Assembly (NCBI RefSeq): GCF_023156505.1
Contig: NZ_JALNMJ010000006.1
Location: 206,011 to 270,010 of the forward strand
DNA: 64,000 bases
Source: Roseibium sediminicola
GTDB lineage: Bacteria; Pseudomonadota; Alphaproteobacteria; Rhizobiales; Stappiaceae
Direction of reading: 5' to 3'
Positions 26,509 through 35,392 of the stretch are shown here, piece by piece. Within the stretch, counting starts at the first letter, position 1. Each line of letters starts with the position of its first letter. The position numbers were made by a program, and so were the translations under genes. Below the pieces are notes generated by a model. The model did no database searches. It was not told the origin of the DNA and saw only the letters and a list, made by a program, of their open reading frames with translations.

Positions 26509-28593
26509 ATGAAACAGGATGCTTTTCCCCCGCGCGCCGAAGCGCGCCCCGTCACCCTTGAGACCCACGGCACCAAGCGCCAGGACGACTATGCCTGGCT
26601 GCGAGCTGACAACTGGCAGGAGGTCATGCGCGACCCGTCGGTGCTCGACGCCGATATCCGCGCCTATCTGGAAGCGGAAAACGCTTACCAGGAAGCCCAG
26701 ATGGCCCCGACCAAGGACCTTCAGGACAAGCTCTTTGCCGAATTGCGCGGCCGCATCAAGGAGGACGACAGTTCGGTCCCCTCCCCTGACGGCCCCTATG
26801 CCTATGGCCTGAGATTCGAGACCGGCGGCCAGCAGCCGATCTTCTTCCGGACGCCCCGGGACGGCGGCGCGGAAACGATCCTCGTTCACGGCGACAACGA
26901 GGCCGACGGCAAGGCCTATTTCAAGTTCGGCGCCGTCAGCCAGTCGACCGGCCATAAGCTCCTCGCCTGGGCCTATGACGACAAGGGCTCGGAATATTAC
27001 ACGATGCGCCTGCGCGACACGGCGACCGGCAAGGACCTCGACACCGTAATCGAGGACACCGGTGGCGGCGGCGTCTTTTCCGCGGACGACAAATTTGTCT
27101 TCTACATCCGTCTCGACGCCAATCACCGGCCGTCGAAGCTGTTCCGACACGAGATCGGCACCGATCCGGCAAAGGACGTGCTGGTCTTCGAGGAAAAGGA
27201 TGCCGGCTTTTTCATGGGCGTCGGCAAGACCCAGTCCGGCGACACCATCGTGATCGACATTCACGACCACGAGACGTCTGAAGTCTGGACCATTCCGGCC
27301 GACGATCCGACCGCGGCGCCAAAACTGATCGCCCCGCGCGAGACCGGCGTGGAATACTCTCTCGACGATCACGGCGACCTTTATTACATCCTGACCAATG
27401 CCGGCGACGCGGAAGACTTCAAGATCGTCACCGCGCCGAAGGCCAATCCGGGCAAGGACAATTGGACCGACCTGGTGCCCCACAAGCCGGGCTGCCTGAT
27501 CCTGTCGCATTGCGTCTACAAGACCTTCATGACCCGGCTGGAGCGCGAGGACGGCCTGCCGCGCATCGTGATCCGGCGCCTGGCGGACAATCTCGAACAT
27601 GCGATTTCTTTCGACGAAGAGGCCTATTCGCTGGGTCTTGGCGGCGGCTACGAATTCGACACGTCGACGATCCGATTCACCTATTCCTCGATGACGACGC
27701 CCTCGCAGACCTTCGACTACAATGTCGACACCCGCGAACGTGTCCTGATGAAAGAACAGGAAGTGCCGTCCGGACACGCGGTGTCGGATTATGTCACCCG
27801 CCGCCTGATGGCGCCGGCGGCCGACGGCGAGACCGTGCCGGTCTCCGTGCTTTATCACAAGGACACCAAGCTGGATGGCTCCGCGCCGCTGCTGCTCTAT
27901 GGATACGGCTCCTATGGCATCACCGTGCCGGCCAGCTTCAACACCAACAGCCTGTCCCTGGTCGACCGGGGCTTTGTCTATGCCATTGCCCATATTCGCG
28001 GCGGCAAGGACAAGGGCTTCCGCTGGTACAAGGACGGCCGCCGGGAAAACAAGAAAAACACCTTCACCGATTTCATCGCCGCCGCCGATCATCTCGTCGC
28101 GGAGAAGTTCACCGCCTATGAGCGGATCGTCGCCCATGGCGGCTCCGCAGGCGGTATGCTGATGGGGGCAGTCGCCAATATGGCGCCTGACAAATTCGGC
28201 GGCATCATCGCCGAAGTGCCCTTCGTCGATGTTCTGTCGACCATGCTTGACGACACGCTGCCGCTGACGCCGCCGGAATGGCCGGAATGGGGCAACCCGA
28301 TCACCGACAAGTCCGCCTACGACTATATCGCCTCCTATTCGCCTTTCGACAATGTCGCGGAGAAGGACTATCCGGCGATCCTCGCGGTGGCCGGCCTGAC
28401 AGATCCGCGCGTCACCTATTGGGAGCCGGCCAAATGGGTCGCACGCCTGCGCGCGACCAAGACCGGCGACAGCCTGCTGATGCTGACCACCAACATGGAA
28501 GCCGGTCATGGCGGCGCCTCGGGCCGGTTCGACCGCCTCAAGGAAGTCGCCCGCAACCAGGCCTTCGCGCTGATGGTGACCGGCAAGGCTTGA
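26509..28593 (+). CDS. S9A prolyl oligopeptidase (protease II-like)
   Basis: 694 residues. The N-terminal two-thirds is a seven-bladed beta-propeller (LETHGTKRQDDYAWLRADNW at the start). The catalytic domain has Ser546 in HGGSAGGMLMG, Asp632 in GLTDPRV and His667 in EAGHGGASGRF. The enzyme cuts short peptides after basic or prolyl residues in the cytosol (oligopeptidase B/PtrB type). The Met at 26509 is the first consistent with family starts (MKQDAFPPRAEARPVTLETH). The gene is single. Confidence 0.95.
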   Translation: MKQDAFPPRAEARPVTLETHGTKRQDDYAWLRADNWQEVMRDPSVLDADIRAYLEAENAYQEAQMAPTKDLQDKLFAELRGRIKEDDSSVPSPDGPYAYGLRFETGGQQPIFFRTPRDGGAETILVHGDNEADGKAYFKFGAVSQSTGHKLLAWAYDDKGSEYYTMRLRDTATGKDLDTVIEDTGGGGVFSADDKFVFYIRLDANHRPSKLFRHEIGTDPAKDVLVFEEKDAGFFMGVGKTQSGDTIVIDIHDHETSEVWTIPADDPTAAPKLIAPRETGVEYSLDDHGDLYYILTNAGDAEDFKIVTAPKANPGKDNWTDLVPHKPGCLILSHCVYKTFMTRLEREDGLPRIVIRRLADNLEHAISFDEEAYSLGLGGGYEFDTSTIRFTYSSMTTPSQTFDYNVDTRERVLMKEQEVPSGHAVSDYVTRRLMAPAADGETVPVSVLYHKDTKLDGSAPLLLYGYGSYGITVPASFNTNSLSLVDRGFVYAIAHIRGGKDKGFRWYKDGRRENKKNTFTDFIAAADHLVAEKFTAYERIVAHGGSAGGMLMGAVANMAPDKFGGIIAEVPFVDVLSTMLDDTLPLTPPEWPEWGNPITDKSAYDYIASYSPFDNVAEKDYPAILAVAGLTDPRVTYWEPAKWVARLRATKTGDSLLMLTTNMEAGHGGASGRFDRLKEVARNQAFALMVTGKA

Positions 28594-28603
28594 TCCGCAC
28601 AAG

Positions 28604-28629
28604 GCCCTCCGTTCCCGGGAACGGAGGGC
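28604..28629. terminator. Perfect 26-bp palindrome after the peptidase gene
   Basis: GCCCTCCGTTCCC is followed directly by its reverse complement GGGAACGGAGGGC. It starts 10 bases after the stop codon. It can form a strong hairpin and probably ends transcription, although no T-tract follows immediately. Confidence 0.6.
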
Positions 28630-28739
28630 GCTCCACTCGTGACTTGATTTTGTCCAAGTCTTCGGATCATGTGAGCGGTATTGCAAATCAGTCTGTTAAG
28701 GGCCTTTCAACGGGTCCGCACCGATCACTGGAGCCCGAC

Positions 28740-29126
28740 ATGTCCCGCCGTATTCACAGCCCTGCCGCCGCAACCAGCGGCTTGAAGACCGGTATGCGTG
28801 TGACGGCGGTCCTTGCGGTCTCACTCGCACTCGGCGCCTGCCAGTCGCAGTTCCAGAAACCTTCCGATCTCCTGTTCGCGCCGACCTTCTCCAAGAACCG
28901 GTCGGACCTGCCTTATACGGCCAACACGCAATATGACTGCCGGGCGTTCACCGGCAACGGCTGGAAAGGCATCGCCAGCGGGCGGATCCACAATTTCGGC
29001 CAGGACTACCAGCTGTCCCAGGCCGGCTGCTTCAAGAGCCAGAACGAATGCCAGGCCTGGCTGATGGTAATGCGCGGTTATATCGACGTGCCCCGCTACA
29101 TGCGCTGTGCGCCGCACAGCGCCTGA
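28740..29126 (+). CDS. Small putative lipoprotein
   Basis: 128 residues. The signal peptide ends in a lipobox, VSLALGACQS. The mature part has four further Cys (YDCRAFTG, AGCFKSQNECQAW, MRCAPHS), so disulfide bonds in the periplasm are likely. The sequence looks like a compact single domain; I do not recognise the family. The ATG has no strong ribosome binding site. It converges with the LysR gene. Confidence 0.7.
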   Translation: MSRRIHSPAAATSGLKTGMRVTAVLAVSLALGACQSQFQKPSDLLFAPTFSKNRSDLPYTANTQYDCRAFTGNGWKGIASGRIHNFGQDYQLSQAGCFKSQNECQAWLMVMRGYIDVPRYMRCAPHSA

Positions 29127-29140
29127 GGCCCTTCAAGGCG

Positions 29141-30043
29141 TCACGGCAAGGTGCCCTGAAACACGGGATTGCCACTGACATGGGCCGAGATGTAATCGCG
29201 CAGGCATTTCGCTCTCGCACTCAGCAAACGCCCGGTTGGCCAGACGACCAGAATATCCCGGCCTGGCCCCTGCCAGTCGGACAGAACCGGCACGAGCCGG
29301 CCGGTTTGAAGGTCCCCTGAAATCTCGCTGACCGGCAACAGGGCCAGGCCGTGGCCATCGACCGCCAACTGCCGGGCAAGACCAATATCGTCCACCGTTA
29401 CAAACGGGTTCAGGTGGATCGTCTCCCGAGCCCCCGTGACGACGTGCTTCAGCTCCCACCGCGCCAGCGCCACCACCTTGATGAGCTTGTGACAGCTCAG
29501 ATCACCAGGCTCGAGAGGGCTGCCCGCAGCTTCCAGATAGCCGGGCGCGGCCACCAGAACCGTTGCTATGCTGCCGAGCTTCTGCTGGTAGAGGCGCATA
29601 TCGGTCTGTGACCCGGCACGCAGGGCAAGATCCACCTGATGCTCCAGCAGATCCTTGTTCTCGTTGCTGAGTGTCAAAGTCAGGCGGATATCGGGATGGG
29701 CTTTCAGGAAACCGGACCACATCGGCTGCAGGATACCGACGGAAATATTGGTCGGCGCCGCCACTTTCAGCGCCCCCTGCAAGGCATGCAGATCCGAACT
29801 CAGCGCGCGCCGCGTTATTTCGGCTTGTACGATCAGATCCGCGAAAGCCTCGAAATAGGCCTCGCCTTCAGCGGTCAGGGAGAACTTGCGCGCGGAGCGG
29901 TGGACCAGTTGTGCGCCGATCGCTTCCTCCAGTTTGCGCAGCCGGCGCGTCACCGTTGCGGCAGGCAAACCCAAGTGACCGGCCGCGGCCGCGAGGCTGC
30001 GTCTCTGGGCAATCTGGATGAACAGCGCAATGTCGTCGAGCAT
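29141..30043 (-). CDS. LysR family transcriptional regulator
   Basis: 300 residues, the normal LysR length. The N-terminal winged helix reads LFIQIAQRRSLAAAAGHLGL, PAATVTRRLRKLEEAIGAQL. The C-terminal effector domain spans about 90-295 (GALKVAAPTNISVGILQPMW, LPVSEISGDLQTGRLVPVLS). It is divergent from the monooxygenase-DUF2798-RidA operon and probably controls it. Confidence 0.92.
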   Translation of the reverse strand: MLDDIALFIQIAQRRSLAAAAGHLGLPAATVTRRLRKLEEAIGAQLVHRSARKFSLTAEGEAYFEAFADLIVQAEITRRALSSDLHALQGALKVAAPTNISVGILQPMWSGFLKAHPDIRLTLTLSNENKDLLEHQVDLALRAGSQTDMRLYQQKLGSIATVLVAAPGYLEAAGSPLEPGDLSCHKLIKVVALARWELKHVVTGARETIHLNPFVTVDDIGLARQLAVDGHGLALLPVSEISGDLQTGRLVPVLSDWQGPGRDILVVWPTGRLLSARAKCLRDYISAHVSGNPVFQGTLP

Positions 30044-30083
30044 GATTCCATTTTCGAAATTAAAACAGCCGTTTTTCGATATA

Positions 30084-30102
30084 GATTATCACATGATCAA
30101 TC
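30084..30102. promoter_or_regulatory. Possible LysR operator
   Basis: GATTATCACATGATCAATC is an imperfect dyad (GATTnTCA / TGATnnAATC) in the 98-base divergent gap between the LysR gene and the monooxygenase operon. It suits a LysR recognition site but is short and AT-rich, so chance is possible. Confidence 0.3.
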
Positions 30103-30141
30103 AATAGGTCTCTCTTCATCGCATTCGAAACGGAGACCGAC

Positions 30142-30450
30142 ATGACACGCTATTTCATCAGTGCAGGGATTGAACTTCAGGAAGGCGCGGATCTTGGCAC
30201 CGCGGAAGCAGGTCTGAAGAAACTGGTTGAAGCGACCCAAAACGAACCGGGCTGCCACTTTTTTGAAATCCGGCAGAACCTGCAGGACCGCACGAGGTTC
30301 ACCCTCTGGGAATGCTGGACCGACAAGGCTGCCCTTGCCGCGCATTTCGAGATGCCGCACACAAAGGCTTTCCTCGCTCGGAACCTCACTCAGGTCCGCT
30401 ACATCGAGGAACTGGGAGAGATCGGCGCCGAAGTTCCCGTTGAGGCTTGA
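30142..30450 (+). CDS. Antibiotic biosynthesis monooxygenase (ABM) domain protein
   Basis: 102 residues with the ABM ferredoxin-like fold: a first strand RYFISAGIELQEG, the conserved ATQNEPGCHFFEIRQ, FTLWECWTDKAALAAHFEMP and a final strand. Relatives include quinol monooxygenases such as YgiN. GGAGA precedes the ATG. It heads a three-gene unit with DUF2798 and RidA under a divergent LysR regulator, suggesting use in turnover of a small reactive metabolite. Confidence 0.85.
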   Translation: MTRYFISAGIELQEGADLGTAEAGLKKLVEATQNEPGCHFFEIRQNLQDRTRFTLWECWTDKAALAAHFEMPHTKAFLARNLTQVRYIEELGEIGAEVPVEA

Positions 30451-30454
30451 CCGG

Positions 30455-30673
30455 ATGAAAAGCCGTCTGATTGCAACCCTGCTGATGTCTTTTGGCCTGT
30501 CGCTGACGATGTCCTGCTGGGTGACTTTCCTCAATCTGGGTCTCTCGGAAACCTTCTTGAGCCATTGGATGGCCGCCTTCCGGCTGGCCTGGCCCGCCGC
30601 CGCCGTCATCGCCTTCTTCCTGGGCCCGCCTGTTCAAAAGGCGACGGTCTTTCTTACCAACAGGATTCCCTGA
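30455..30673 (+). CDS. DUF2798 small membrane protein
   Basis: 72 residues with two membrane helices (LIATLLMSFGLSLTMSCWVTF and AWPAAAVIAFFLGPPVQKAT). This matches DUF2798, whose members have such a hairpin and no known function. It starts 4 bases after the ABM stop and is coupled to it. Confidence 0.8.
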   Translation: MKSRLIATLLMSFGLSLTMSCWVTFLNLGLSETFLSHWMAAFRLAWPAAAVIAFFLGPPVQKATVFLTNRIP

Positions 30674-30690
30674 CCCGAAAAGGAGCTTCC

Positions 30691-31068
30691 ATGCCTCTCG
30701 TCAGAAAGAATATCGAAGAACTCGGCCTTCCGGTCGGCCCCTACACCCATGCGGTGGTCCACGGCAACATCCTTTATACGTCCGGCTTCACCGCTTTCGG
30801 CACAGACGCCCAGGCGGCCGGCGCCGGCGAACAGGCCCATGCGGTTCTGGACCAGCTGGACTTGCTGGCCCGGGACTTTAACCGCTCGCTTGCGGACCTC
30901 GTGAAGGTGACCGTGTTTGTCACGGACCCGCATGACATTCCCGGGATCCGCACCGCATTGACGGAGCGCTATGGCCGCAATGTGCCGGCCAGTTCCCTGG
31001 TGATGATTTCGGGCCTTTTCGCGCCGGACCTGAAAGTCGAGATTGAGGCTATCTTTGCCCTCGAGTGA
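30691..31068 (+). CDS. RidA/YjgF family protein
   Basis: 125 residues with the Rid fold: GLPVGPYTHAVVHGNILYTS, GEQAHAVLDQLDLLARDFNR, DLVKVTVFVTDPHDIPGIRT, and SLVMISGLFAPDLKVEIEAI. The Arg that marks true RidA imine deaminases (usually in an R-x-xx loop near the C-terminus) is not obvious: the SLVMISGL region has no equivalent, so this may be one of the Rid subfamilies with another activity. AAGGAGCTTCC precedes the ATG. Confidence 0.85.
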   Translation: MPLVRKNIEELGLPVGPYTHAVVHGNILYTSGFTAFGTDAQAAGAGEQAHAVLDQLDLLARDFNRSLADLVKVTVFVTDPHDIPGIRTALTERYGRNVPASSLVMISGLFAPDLKVEIEAIFALE

Positions 31069-31215
31069 CGGCAAAGCCTCGGACACGCAACCCCGTATAC
31101 GTGTTTTCCCTTAGTTGTTTAGTATTACAACCGCCCTACAACCAAGGTAAGATGACGCTGAAATCGAAAAGACTGTGCACGGGCATTGCGACCCATAAAA
31201 AACAAAAACTCACTG

Positions 31216-31242
31216 ACCACCTGTTCGCAGGTGGTTTTGTTT
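31216..31242 (+). terminator. Terminator of the ABM-DUF2798-RidA operon
   Basis: ACCACCTG, loop TTCG, CAGGTGGT, then TTTGTTT: an 8-bp stem with a stable tetraloop and a T-rich tail. The gap 31069-31253 holds no ORF of note. Confidence 0.85.
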
Positions 31243-31253
31243 GACCGCCTGCT

Positions 31254-31745
31254 TCAGTCCGCCAGCTTCTTGCAAAAGAACACCGTCTCCGCGATCGGCG
31301 TGTCGTAATAAGCCGGCACATCCTCAAATCCCGCAGCCTTATAGAGTTTGATCGCGCCCGTCATGGTCGGCAGCGTGTCCAGAAGCATTTCGCGGTAGCC
31401 CGCCTCTTTCGCGGCCTCGATCACGCGCGCAACCAGGGCCGTGCCAACGCCAAGACCACGGGCTGCCGGCAGGACGTAGAGACGCTTCATTTCACTTGCC
31501 CCGTCGTCGCCGAAGGCTCTTAGACCGACACAGCCCAGGACGGTACCGTCTGCCCGCCGCGCCAGAAACAGCCCCCCGGCCGGCGGCGCATATTTGCCGG
31601 GAAGCCCGGCGAGTTCTTCCTCGAAGCCCTGATAGGACAGGTCGATCCCGAGCCAGTCGACATAGGCGCGGAACAAGGTTCTCACGGTGTCCAAGTCGTC
31701 CGCGTCGCTCACGGCGGAGATTGCGAAAGCAGAGTTTATGGTCAT
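31254..31745 (-). CDS. GNAT family N-acetyltransferase
   Basis: 163 residues with the GNAT fold. The acetyl-CoA loop is RLYVLPAARGLGVGTALVAR, and the C-terminal strand region is GAIKLYKAAGFEDVPAYYDT. The substrate is unknown. It is a single gene at the 3' side of the cytochrome genes. Confidence 0.9.
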   Translation of the reverse strand: MTINSAFAISAVSDADDLDTVRTLFRAYVDWLGIDLSYQGFEEELAGLPGKYAPPAGGLFLARRADGTVLGCVGLRAFGDDGASEMKRLYVLPAARGLGVGTALVARVIEAAKEAGYREMLLDTLPTMTGAIKLYKAAGFEDVPAYYDTPIAETVFFCKKLAD

Positions 31746-31774
31746 GAAGGCGCAGATGTCTCGATGCTGGAAGG

Positions 31775-32707
31775 TCAGGATCCGGGGGGCGGAACCGGTG
31801 GGATAGCCTTCAGATAGGCTGCGATAGCATCCCTGTCGATAGCCGGCAATCTGGCCATGTTTTCCTGCACATGCACCATCTCGCCGCCAACGGAATCGTA
31901 TTCCGGGGTGAAGCCGCTTTCCAGGTAATAGGCGATGTCGGCAGCGCTCCAGCTGCCGAATCCCCCTTCAACCGGCGTGATGTTGGGAATGCGCCCCTCC
32001 CCGGTCGGCGCGGCGGCACCGCCGAGCCAGTCTGACAGGATCAGGCCACCTGCAAAATCGCGGGCCGTGTGGCATTCGCCGCAATGGCCGGGACCTTCGA
32101 CGAGATATCGTCCACGCGCCCAGAGTGCCTGGTCAATTTCAGTTCCGTTGGCTGGCGCGGCAATCACCGGCGCCGGATCCAGAAACATCCATTTCCATAG
32201 GCCAATGCCACGCCGGATGTTAAAGGGAAAGCCGAGCTCGTGATCCGCCGCCTTGCCCTCCACGGCGGGAACCGTCTTGAGGAACGCATAGAGATCACCG
32301 ATGTCCTTGTCGGACATGCGTGCATAGGACGTATAGGGAAAGGCCGGATAATAATTGCGCCCGTCCGGGGACGTGCCGTGGGTCATCGCGTTGGCCAGGT
32401 CGGCCAGCGACCAGGCGCCGATGCCGTCCGTCCTGTCTGAAGAAATGTTCGGGGCAACAAAGGTGCCGAAGGGCGTCTCCAGACGAAGTCCGCCCCCAAG
32501 TTTCAATAGGTCCTCGCCCTTGGCCCCCTTGGCCGCATGACAGGACGCACAGCCTCCGGCCCAGAACACCAGCTCGCCCTTTGCGGGGTCACCCTCATCC
32601 AAGGTAGCCGCCTGAGATTCGCTTAGGCGTGTGGGTGCGGAGAAGCCCCAGCCGGCTACGGCCGCGATCACGCCAAGGAGGAGGATGACAATGATCGCTT
32701 TTTTCAA
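31775..32707 (-). CDS. Diheme cytochrome c
   Basis: 310 residues. An N-terminal membrane anchor (AIIVILLLGVIAAVAGWGFS) places it on the periplasmic face. Two c-type heme sites are visible: CASCH at residues 53-57 and CGECH near residue 205. The layout resembles cytochrome subunits of membrane-bound alcohol/gluconate dehydrogenases, but no dehydrogenase gene is next to it. It lies 52 bases downstream of the cytochrome c' gene on the same strand and is likely co-transcribed. Confidence 0.88.
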   Translation of the reverse strand: MKKAIIVILLLGVIAAVAGWGFSAPTRLSESQAATLDEGDPAKGELVFWAGGCASCHAAKGAKGEDLLKLGGGLRLETPFGTFVAPNISSDRTDGIGAWSLADLANAMTHGTSPDGRNYYPAFPYTSYARMSDKDIGDLYAFLKTVPAVEGKAADHELGFPFNIRRGIGLWKWMFLDPAPVIAAPANGTEIDQALWARGRYLVEGPGHCGECHTARDFAGGLILSDWLGGAAAPTGEGRIPNITPVEGGFGSWSAADIAYYLESGFTPEYDSVGGEMVHVQENMARLPAIDRDAIAAYLKAIPPVPPPGS

Positions 32708-32759
32708 CGGGCCTCTCCAGGTGTTGTTTCAGCTTCACCGGAAGGTTGCGTTCCTCCGG

Positions 32760-33221
32760 TCAGTTCTTTTTACGGTAAGTCTCGTGACAGGATTTGCAAG
32801 TGCCGAAAATCGGTCCCATGGCCGCCTTGAAGGCTTCGACATCGGCCGGTCCATCCTTGCCGGAAGCTTCCGTGGCCTTTGCAGTAGCGTCGGTGAACTT
32901 GGCAAGCTCAGCGGCAAAGCCATCCGCATTCTCCCAGATGCTCGGCGCAGCGCCAGTATTGCCCTGGTCGGAGCCGGCCGGGAAGTAGTCGCCAAAGCTG
33001 AGGGAGACGGCGCGCGCGGTCGCAATCGCCGATTTTCCGGCTGCCGGTGAATAGGCAATCTCGCCTTTCATCATGCCGCCCGCGAGCCCGGCTGCGGCTC
33101 CCATCGACGCCATCAACGACTGCCGCACAGCGACCGGGTCGTCGGAGGCCTGCGCCGGAATGGCAGCAAACCCAAGTCCGGCGGCCAGTCCCGCCACAAC
33201 GAATTTCCGGAAATAATGCAT
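32760..33221 (-). CDS. Cytochrome c'
   Basis: 153 residues. A signal peptide (FVVAGLAAGLGFAAIPAQAS) is followed by a four-helix bundle with a single C-terminal heme site, CKSCHETYRKKN. This is the cytochrome c' pattern; family members bind NO and other gases in the periplasm and help against nitrosative stress. The ATG at 33221 follows GAGGAAGAG. It precedes the diheme cytochrome gene. Confidence 0.92.
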   Translation of the reverse strand: MHYFRKFVVAGLAAGLGFAAIPAQASDDPVAVRQSLMASMGAAAGLAGGMMKGEIAYSPAAGKSAIATARAVSLSFGDYFPAGSDQGNTGAAPSIWENADGFAAELAKFTDATAKATEASGKDGPADVEAFKAAMGPIFGTCKSCHETYRKKN

Positions 33222-33365
33222 CTCTTCCTCTCCCTCTTTGCTGGCGCCGGGGACGCCCCTCTCAACCGGGAGTACAGCGCACATACCGGTCGGCAATAAA
33301 ATCAAGCTCCTGTGAACTCGGGCAAATTTCCTGAACACACCGTCAATGGTGAGGAAACAGTCACG

Positions 33366-33396
33366 AAAAACCCCGGCTCTTTCGAACCGGGGTTTC
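33366..33396 (-). terminator. Terminator of the superoxide dismutase gene
   Basis: On the minus strand AACCCCGG, a loop TTCGAAAGAG and CCGGGGTT are followed by TTTCG. The 8-bp GC-rich stem with T-tail lies 25 bases after the sod stop. Confidence 0.85.
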
Positions 33397-33420
33397 TGTA
33401 CAACCGGATGTTCAAACGGC

Positions 33421-34020
33421 TTATTTGGCCGCTTCGTACATCTCCAGGACGTAGTCCCAGTTGATCATGTTGTCGATGAAGGCTTCCAGGTATTTCGGAC
33501 GCGCATTGCGGTAGTCGATGTAATAGGAATGCTCCCACACATCGCAGCCGAGGATCGGCGCTGCGCCATGGACCAGCGGGTTTTCGCCGTTCGGGGTCTT
33601 CATGATTTCCAGCTTGCCGTCCTTCACGGCGAGCCAGGCCCAGCCGGAGCCGAACTGGCCGACACCGGCCGCGATGAAGTCGGCGCGGAACTTGTCGTAG
33701 CCGCCGAGGTCACTGTCGATGGCGGAAGCGAGAGCGCCCGGCAAGGAGGTGCCGCCACCGTCCTTCTTCATCCACTTCCAGAAATGGATGTGGTTGTAGT
33801 GCTGGCCGGCATTGTTGAACAGCGGTGCGTTCTTGCCGTAGCTTTCCTTGACGATCTCTTCCAGGGATTTGCCTTCCAGGCCGCTGCCGGCGAGCAGCTC
33901 GTTGCCTTTGGTGACATAGGCCTGGTGGTGCTTGTCATGGTGAAACTCGAGCGTTTCAGCAGACATGTAAGGGGCCAGCGCATCATATGCATACGGCAGG
34001 TCAGGCAATTCGAAAGACAT
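33421..34020 (-). CDS. sodB: Iron-type superoxide dismutase
   Basis: 199 residues. It converts superoxide to hydrogen peroxide and oxygen in the cytosol. Metal ligands are His27, His77, Asp160 and His164 (last two in GCDVWEHSYYIDY). The second-shell Gln is in NNAGQHYNH, as in Fe-type enzymes, rather than in the later position of Mn types. AAGGAGTTTGTC precedes the ATG at 34020; longer in-frame sequence upstream is not needed. Confidence 0.95.
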   Translation of the reverse strand: MSFELPDLPYAYDALAPYMSAETLEFHHDKHHQAYVTKGNELLAGSGLEGKSLEEIVKESYGKNAPLFNNAGQHYNHIHFWKWMKKDGGGTSLPGALASAIDSDLGGYDKFRADFIAAGVGQFGSGWAWLAVKDGKLEIMKTPNGENPLVHGAAPILGCDVWEHSYYIDYRNARPKYLEAFIDNMINWDYVLEMYEAAK

Positions 34021-34332
34021 GACAAACTCCTTAAGTGGTCGGTGACCGGCGGCGCGGGCGGTACGCCCTGCAAGACCGCGTCGAGCGGCAAAATAGGATC
34101 GCAGAGCCATGTGGGCAAGGACGGATCGCGAAAATAAAGAAATTTTTTCTTTTTAAAAACGCACACCGGCTCAAAACCTGGGCTCCGCCACATCAGCGAC
34201 AGCAAATCCGCCAAGACAGTTCGCGATGCCGCAAAATTGAATCGTGTGACCTGCAGCACTGCCAAATCATTTCGGCGCACATAAAATAATGACCATGAAG
34301 AGAGACGATCACCCGAACAATTGGAGAGCAAG

Positions 34333-34560
34333 ATGAACTTCAATAGTACTTACGGTATCGCCGCCATTGTCGCCGTCGGCATAGCGTTCGCCACCACGAT
34401 GACTTCGGAAAACAATCATATTGTCGAAAGCAAGCTGGGAGACTGTAAAAAGAACCTGGCGGCGCTGTGCATCGATACAACGTCCGGACCTCAGGAAGGC
34501 TGCGCCAACGGCGTCGCGGACCAGTGCGGAGCCGACCCCGTCAAGGTCACACCGGCCTAA
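34333..34560 (+). CDS. Small exported Cys-containing protein
   Basis: 75 residues. GGAGAG precedes the ATG. The N-terminal helix IAAIVAVGIAFATTMT could be a signal or anchor. Four Cys (DCKKN, ALCIDT, GCANG, QCGAD) in the mature part suggest disulfides. Its own terminator follows at 34583, so it looks like an independently transcribed small gene. I do not recognise a family. Confidence 0.65.
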   Translation: MNFNSTYGIAAIVAVGIAFATTMTSENNHIVESKLGDCKKNLAALCIDTTSGPQEGCANGVADQCGADPVKVTPA

Positions 34561-34582
34561 CCGGTTTCTGCCCTCTTTGCGA

Positions 34583-34612
34583 AAAGCCCTGCGAGACCGC
34601 TTGCAGGGCTTT
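34583..34612 (+). terminator. Terminator of the small exported protein gene
   Basis: AAAGCCCTGC and GCAGGGCTTT form a 10-bp stem with a 10-base loop, 22 bases after the stop codon. Confidence 0.8.
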
Positions 34613-34798
34613 CGCGTTTCTGCGGCGCGAGCGCCGATGCGATCACCCCACAAGGCAACAAATCACCCGCCTATTTCACTAAACCAATTGGTTGACTGTT
34701 AGGTTTGATATCGGTAGATTTGTCGAGGCGCCTGCAGCACATCGAAGACCGGATCCCGGTCCCCATACCCGGCGCGCTCAATGCCAGGGGAGGCAAAC

Positions 34799-35179
34799 AT
34801 GGAATTCGAGACCGTAAGCTGGATTGCCGTCATCACCGGAGCCGTCGCCGCCTTTCTGTTCGGCTGGCTGGTCTATTCACCGCTTCTGTTTTTCAAAGTC
34901 TGGGCCGAAGGCTCCGGCGTGGAGGTCGAACCCGGCGGAAAGCCGCCCCTGGGCGCCATGGTCCTTCAGATTATCGGCCTTTTGTGTCTGTCGGCGGTCG
35001 TCGGCGTGACGGCTACGATCGAAGCTCTCATCACCGCCCTGCTGGCGATCCTGGCCGCAGCCTGCCTGACCATGTCCAATGGGGCCTTTGCCGGGAAATC
35101 GACAGCCGCAATTGCCGTTGACGGCGGCTATATTGTCGGTGCAGGTATCCTGATGATTGTGGCCCAGGCGATTTACTAG
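34799..35179 (+). CDS. DUF1761 membrane protein
   Basis: 126 residues with four predicted helices. The DUF1761 pattern shows at the start (WIAVITGAVAAFLFGWLVYS, PLLFFKVWAEGSG) and at ALLAILAAACLTMSNGAFAG. The family sits in the inner membrane and has no assigned role. GGGGAGG precedes the ATG. A hairpin follows the gene. Confidence 0.8.
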   Translation: MEFETVSWIAVITGAVAAFLFGWLVYSPLLFFKVWAEGSGVEVEPGGKPPLGAMVLQIIGLLCLSAVVGVTATIEALITALLAILAAACLTMSNGAFAGKSTAAIAVDGGYIVGAGILMIVAQAIY

Positions 35180-35217
35180 AGAACCCGGGTGACGGTTCGG
35201 AACGGGCGCGGCGCGAA

Positions 35218-35244
35218 GCAAATCCGGGCGGAATGCCCGTTTGC
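35218..35244 (+). terminator. Probable terminator after DUF1761
   Basis: GCAAA-TC-CGGGC, loop GGAAT, GCCCG-TTTGC form a bulged hairpin 38 bases after the stop. There is no strong T-tract, so termination efficiency is uncertain. Confidence 0.45.
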
Positions 35245-35392
35245 CGCCGCGTCTTTCCTTTGAGGCGCGACAACAGCCTATCGGCCATTGAGCCGACATG
35301 ACAATGCGTACCGCACATGCAAGATTGCGGATCCCGTTTCCGGCACCGTGACCTCGTCGCGGCGGCATCCGTTTCCTGCGCATGAGGACACC

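Noticed and set aside
26389..28686. A 765-codon minus-strand ORF across the S9 peptidase gene
   Set aside because: Shadow caused by GC-rich third positions; the plus-strand peptidase has an intact catalytic triad.
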